Below are positions 6,884-10,277 of a stretch of DNA of 10,277 nt, one piece after another. The notes under the pieces were generated by a model. The model was given only the letters and a program-made list of their open reading frames with translations, had not been told where the DNA came from and ran no database searches. How positions within the stretch are numbered: the stretch's first letter is position 1; the number at the start of each line of letters is the position of its first letter. Position numbers and translations under genes: made by a program. Source of the DNA: CBDUBS01 sp965365445 (lineage in GTDB: Bacteria > Bacteroidota > Rhodothermia > Rhodothermales > DASSAV01); the NCBI GenBank assembly GCA_965365445.1, contig CBDUBS010000128.1, positions 1-10,277 of the forward strand, read 5' to 3'.

Positions 6884-7519
6884 ATGCACACGCCTCGCAC
6901 GGCCCTGACCGACACCGAAGAACGCATCCTGGAGGCGGCGCTGCATGTGTTCGCCCTTCGCGGCAAGCAGGGCGCCCGTATGCAGGAGATCGCCGACCGG
7001 GCGGGGATCAACAAAGCCCTGCTGCATTATTATTTCCGCAGTAAGGAACGGCTGTACGACGAGGTGTTCGGCTTCGTGTTTCGCCGGTTGTCCTCGTCGT
7101 TTGCCGACACCGTAGACGAGGCCGAAACCTTCGAGCAGGTGTTGCGCCTTTTCATCCGGCAGTACATCACGTTCATCGACCAGCACATCGTCGTGACCCG
7201 GTTGATGATGAACGAAATCCTTTCCGGGGCGGAGGTGCTCACCCGGCGCATTGCCGACTTCCTGAATACGGCCGGAGCTACGCCGCCGCAGGTGTTTCTC
7301 GAACGCATGAAGCAGGCGATCCGAAGCGGCGAAGTGCGCCCGCTCGATCCGATCCAGACGCTCCTTACGGTCATTTCGTCGTGTGTGTTTTTCCTGATCG
7401 CCTACCCTGTCGTCCAGGCTATCGATCCGCGGGCCGCAACCGACCGGCAGGCCTACCTGGAAGCGCGTAAAACGCATCTTTTCGAACTCCTGTATCACGG
7501 AATGAAGGCTGAATCATGA
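6884..7519 (+). CDS. TetR/AcrR-family transcriptional repressor of the efflux operon
   Basis: This 211-residue protein has a standard TetR N-terminal DNA-binding domain. EERILEAALHVFALRG forms helix 1 (residues 12-27), and the helix-turn-helix is about 31-62 (MQEIADRAGINKALLHYYFRSKERLYDEVF). The C-terminal ligand-binding and dimerisation part follows (about 65-205). The start was taken at the ATG at 6884 (MHTPRTALTD): the upstream in-frame ATG at 6827 lies within the operator palindrome and would add a tail atypical of the family. No clear Shine-Dalgarno site precedes it, only a purine-rich GGGAAAAG. Its stop overlaps the adaptor start (ATGA). The arrangement resembles E. coli CecR with ybhG-ybhF, where a TetR protein represses the efflux genes it travels with. 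Autorepression and the inducing ligand are inferred and unknown, respectively. Confidence 0.94.
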   Translation: MHTPRTALTDTEERILEAALHVFALRGKQGARMQEIADRAGINKALLHYYFRSKERLYDEVFGFVFRRLSSSFADTVDEAETFEQVLRLFIRQYITFIDQHIVVTRLMMNEILSGAEVLTRRIADFLNTAGATPPQVFLERMKQAIRSGEVRPLDPIQTLLTVISSCVFFLIAYPVVQAIDPRAATDRQAYLEARKTHLFELLYHGMKAES

Positions 7520-8538
7520 GGGCCAACCCTACAGCACGGGCTGCCGAAGCAGGACGAGTGCGGCCTCTCCTCTTTTTTGGTGTAATGTTGTGTGTCGGAA
7601 CGGCCGGGTGCGCCGCCCGACCGGACGACGGCTCCCTGCGTGCATCCGGCACCGTAGAGGCTACCGAGGTCCGGGTTTCGACCCGTATGGCCGGGCAGAT
7701 CCTTCGCCTGACGCCCGGCGAAGGGGATACGGTACGGCAGGGAGATACAATCGCCGTGATCGATCACGATTTGCTCCGGTTGCAACTGCGCCAGGTGCAG
7801 GCCGGCGCCGAAGCGGCCGAAGCCCGGCTTGCGCTGCTCCGCCGGGGGGCGCGCTCCGAAGACATCGCCGGGGCTCAGGCCGCCGCCGAGCAGGTGCGGG
7901 TGCGGCACGAACAGGCGCTCGCCGACCGGCGACGCATCCGGACGCTGTTCGATTCCGGCAGCGCCACGCAGAAGCAGCTCGACGACGCCGAAACGGGCGT
8001 AGCCGTTGCCGCGGCGCAGCTCGATGCGGTCCTGCAGAACGTAAACAAGTTGCGCAACCTGGCCCGGCCGGAGGAGATCCACGCCGCCGAAGCGAGCGTC
8101 CGGCAAAGTGTCGCCTCCGGCGACGTACTTCGCCGCCAGATTGCGGACGCCTTCATCGTGGCCCCCCTCTCGGGCGTCGTGACGGAAAAAGCCGCCGAAG
8201 CCGGAGAGATGGCCGCTCCCGGTATGCCGCTGCTCGCCATCGTCCGCACGGATCCGGTATACCTCAAGGTGTACGCGCCCGAGCCGGCCCTCGGCCGCAT
8301 TCGGCTCGGGCAAACCGTAAACGTGTTTACCGACAGCGCCCCCGACCGGGCGCTCAGAGGCCGCATCACGTTCATCTCGCCCGAGGCCGAGTTCACGCCG
8401 AAGAACGTGCAGACGAAAAACGAGCGGGCCAGGCTGGTGTACGAGATCAAAATCGAGTTGCCGAATCCGGAGGGCGCCCTGAAGCCCGGCATGTACGCCG
8501 ACGCCGAAATCGACCTGGAAACCCCCGAGGCGCCGTGA
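7516..8538 (+). CDS. HlyD/MFP-family periplasmic adaptor of an ABC efflux pump
   Basis: The 340-residue product is the periplasmic adaptor that links an inner-membrane ABC exporter to an outer-membrane channel. After a basic start comes a hydrophobic segment (about residues 17-31) ending in VGTAGC, with C32 a possible lipid-attached cysteine. The -3 residue is T, so the lipobox is imperfect and a simple membrane anchor is also possible. The first half of the lipoyl domain is GTVEATEVRVSTRMAGQI to AVID (about 45-83). A coiled-coil hairpin rich in A, E, Q and R follows (about 84-205), then the second lipoyl half, IVAPLSGVVTEKAAEAGEM (about 213-231), and a beta-barrel domain up to KPGMYADAEIDLE. 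This is closest in style to the YbhG/YhiI group. Its start overlaps the tetR stop by 4 nt and its stop overlaps the ATPase start by 4 nt. Confidence 0.94.
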   Translation: MRANPTARAAEAGRVRPLLFFGVMLCVGTAGCAARPDDGSLRASGTVEATEVRVSTRMAGQILRLTPGEGDTVRQGDTIAVIDHDLLRLQLRQVQAGAEAAEARLALLRRGARSEDIAGAQAAAEQVRVRHEQALADRRRIRTLFDSGSATQKQLDDAETGVAVAAAQLDAVLQNVNKLRNLARPEEIHAAEASVRQSVASGDVLRRQIADAFIVAPLSGVVTEKAAEAGEMAAPGMPLLAIVRTDPVYLKVYAPEPALGRIRLGQTVNVFTDSAPDRALRGRITFISPEAEFTPKNVQTKNERARLVYEIKIELPNPEGALKPGMYADAEIDLETPEAP

Positions 8539-9470
8539 AACCTGCCGTACATATCCGGGATCTGCACAAGGGGTATGGCTCCATCGAGGCCGTACGGGGA
8601 CTCTCCCTGACCGTCGAGGAGGGCGAGATGTTCGGGCTGGTCGGGCCGGACGGGGCAGGGAAAACCACGACGATCCGGGTGTTGTGCGGCATCCTCCCGC
8701 CCGACCGGGGTGAGGTCTCGGTGCTCGGCTTCGGGCTTCCCCGCGACCGCTCGCTCGTGCACGAGCACATCGGATACCTTTCCCAGCGGTTCAGCCTGTA
8801 CGAGGACCTCTCCGTCGATGAAAACATCGCCTTCTTCGCGGAAATCCACGGGGTGCGCGATTATCGTCGGCGCCGGGACGAACTGCTGGCCTTCACCCGC
8901 CTCGAACCGTTCCGCACGCGCCTGGCCGGGAAGCTCTCCGGGGGGATGCGGCAGAAGCTCGCTCTGGCCTGCACGCTCATCCACCGGCCGCGCCTCATCC
9001 TGCTCGACGAGCCCACCACGGGGGTCGATCCTGTCGCCCGGCGCGATTTCTGGAAGCTTCTGGCCGACGTTCGCCGGTCGGGCGTCACGATGCTCATGTC
9101 CACGCCGTACCTCGATGAAGCCGAGCGATGCACCCGCGTCGGGTTGCTCAACCAGGGACGCCTCATGATCGCCGGCACGCCGGATGAAGTCCGGGCGCTC
9201 GTGCCGGGCAGCATAGTCGAGATGGTCTGCGGCGAGGTTCACCGGGCGGGCGCCGTCCTCCGTGGAACGCCCCGGGCCGACGACGTGCAACTGTTCGGGG
9301 ACCGCCTGAACGTGCTCGTCCGCGACCCCGATCGAGACGTTCCGGTGTTGCTCGGACTGCTCCGGGAGCACGGTATCGAGGTCGTCAGCCGGCGCATCGT
9401 CCCCCCGTCTCTCGAAAACGCCTTCATCACGCTGCTCGGCGCGGAGCCGGGCGGAGTTGCTACCCCGTGA
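8535..9470 (+). CDS. ABC transporter ATP-binding protein of the efflux operon
   Basis: This 311-residue protein is the cytoplasmic ATPase of a drug/lipid-type ABC-2 exporter. From a GTG at 8535 (GTGA overlap with the adaptor stop, GAGG just upstream) it shows Walker A GPDGAGKTT (residues 37-45), Q-loop YLSQRFSLYEDLS (Q84), signature LSGGMRQK (134-141), Walker B LILLDEP (154-160) and D-loop GVDP (163-166). The H-loop reads MSTPYLDEAERC, with proline 191 where the usual switch histidine stands. This variant is familiar to me from adaptor-linked ATPases of this type. A C-terminal accessory part (about 215-311) follows. Only one nucleotide-binding domain is present, whereas E. coli YbhF fuses two, so a homodimer is expected. 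The reading frame is open further upstream, but that part overlaps the adaptor in another frame and is not coding. Its permease is not in the window. Confidence 0.95.
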   Translation: MKPAVHIRDLHKGYGSIEAVRGLSLTVEEGEMFGLVGPDGAGKTTTIRVLCGILPPDRGEVSVLGFGLPRDRSLVHEHIGYLSQRFSLYEDLSVDENIAFFAEIHGVRDYRRRRDELLAFTRLEPFRTRLAGKLSGGMRQKLALACTLIHRPRLILLDEPTTGVDPVARRDFWKLLADVRRSGVTMLMSTPYLDEAERCTRVGLLNQGRLMIAGTPDEVRALVPGSIVEMVCGEVHRAGAVLRGTPRADDVQLFGDRLNVLVRDPDRDVPVLLGLLREHGIEVVSRRIVPPSLENAFITLLGAEPGGVATP

Positions 9471-10277
9471 ATCGCCTCGTTTTCTTTTTCCTCCTGCTCG
9501 CGCCGACCGTCGGCGCCGCTCAGCCGGCCCGGACCCTCACGCTCGAAGAAGCCCTCTTGCTGGGGCGTCAGAATAGCCGGGACCTGGCGGGGGCGCGGGC
9601 TGTTTCTTCCGAAGTGCAGGCGCAGCTGGCCGAGGTACGGACTTCCCGCCTGCCTGCCCTCGACGCGCAGGCGAGTTACGTGCGCCTCAGCGGCAACATC
9701 CCCGACTTCGCCGTCGAGCTGCCCGCCGCTCCGGGGCAGCCCTCAACCGACCTCGTGCTGGCTCCCGCCATCCTCGACCGGTTTACGACGGGCCTTTCGG
9801 TCCGGCAACCCCTGTTCACCGGAGGGCGCATCCGGCAGGGCATTACGGCTGCCGAGGCGCAGGCCGAGGCGGCCCGTTACGACGTCGATGAGGCCGAAGC
9901 GGAAACGGCTCTGGACGTCCAGACGGCGTACTGGAACCTGTTTCGCACGCGGGCCATGCTGGAGGTGTTCGACGACGCCCTGGCCCAGATCGACCGGAGC
10001 CTGGAGGATGTACGGAACCTCCTCGATGCCGGGCTGGCCATGCGGAACGACCTGCTCAGCCTGCAAACCCGGCAATCCGAAGTGCTGCTGCGCCGGGTGG
10101 AAGCCCGTAACGCCGCCCGCCTTTCGGAACTCCAGCTGAATTACCTGGTCGGGCTGCCCCTCTCCACCGAGGTTAACCCGTCGGCCGACGTGGTGGTACG
10201 GCCCCTGCCGCCGGACCCGGAAGGGCTCGTCGAGGCGGCCCTCCCGACGGCGGCGGACGCGGCGCTGGCCTTCGTCG
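9467..10277 (+). CDS. TolC-family outer-membrane efflux protein, 3' end outside the window
   Basis: The visible 270 codons encode the N-terminal part of an outer-membrane factor that forms the exit duct for the adaptor and ABC pump. The start is a GTG at 9467 in a GTGA overlap with the ATPase stop. A GGAG lies about 10 nt upstream. A Sec signal peptide, MNRLVFFFLLLAPTVGAAQP, likely ends after GAA (about residue 18). LTLEEALLLGRQNSRDL (about 23-39) is the typical first helix of the family. Long amphipathic helices follow, with the beta-strand region around LDAQASYVRLSGN and LSVRQPLFTGGRIRQGI, and then the ALDVQTAYWNLFRTRAMLEV and NLLDAGLAMRNDLL helices. The position directly after the ATPase is unusual, because the permease more often comes first. 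The gene runs off the window without a stop. Confidence 0.93.
   Translation, partial: MNRLVFFFLLLAPTVGAAQPARTLTLEEALLLGRQNSRDLAGARAVSSEVQAQLAEVRTSRLPALDAQASYVRLSGNIPDFAVELPAAPGQPSTDLVLAPAILDRFTTGLSVRQPLFTGGRIRQGITAAEAQAEAARYDVDEAEAETALDVQTAYWNLFRTRAMLEVFDDALAQIDRSLEDVRNLLDAGLAMRNDLLSLQTRQSEVLLRRVEARNAARLSELQLNYLVGLPLSTEVNPSADVVVRPLPPDPEGLVEAALPTAADAALAFV

Noticed and set aside
7590..8534. Upstream extension of the ABC ATPase frame, giving a 626-residue protein
   Set aside because: The extension overlaps the complete adaptor gene in another frame and encodes an R/A/G-rich sequence without motifs; the GTG at 8535 gives a normal ATPase N-terminus.
7875..9371. 498-codon minus-strand open frame opposite the adaptor and ATPase
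   Set aside because: No recognisable domains, and it is antisense to two clearly functional genes; a result of high GC content.

Overview
The window is GC-rich Gram-negative DNA, most likely from the Rhodothermota/Bacteroidota side of the FCB group (a Rhodothermales-like organism). Three things point there. A PorX-type receiver-PglZ protein is present. Rho carries a very long R/N/D/Q/P-rich disordered insert of the kind common in Bacteroidota relatives. Few genes have clear Shine-Dalgarno sites. The envelope genes (periplasmic adaptor, TolC-type outer-membrane protein) require a diderm cell. The placement is inference from gene content; no taxonomic marker was searched.

Left part, all on the minus strand: transcription terminator Rho (1-1530, 3' end outside the window), a 303-nt gap (1531-1833), then a compact housekeeping block transcribed porX (5184-3616) > tsaE (3611-3153) > folC (3159-1834). 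The gaps in this block are 4 nt and -7 nt, so it is probably one transcript. Upstream of porX, after an 82-nt gap with an inverted repeat, lies a KtrB/TrkH-type potassium channel subunit (about 6694-5267). The rho reading frame is broken: the conserved N-terminal domain and the RNA-binding/ATPase core lie in different frames, and the shift must fall between about 1351 and 1418.

Right part, plus strand: a TetR regulator (6884-7519) starts a tightly coupled efflux operon of TetR > HlyD-type adaptor (7516-8538) > ABC ATPase (8535-9470) > TolC-type outer-membrane factor (9467 to the window end). All three junctions are 4-nt start/stop overlaps (ATGA, GTGA, GTGA). A 27-bp near-perfect palindrome (6807-6833) lies between the divergent channel gene and tetR and is the obvious TetR operator. 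The ABC permease is not in the window and is expected just downstream.

I see no clear undescribed multi-gene system. The items most worth a second look are the rho frameshift, the tandem-repeat disordered Rho insert, the operator palindrome and its possible effect on the potassium channel gene, and the ABC ATPase lacking the usual switch histidine.
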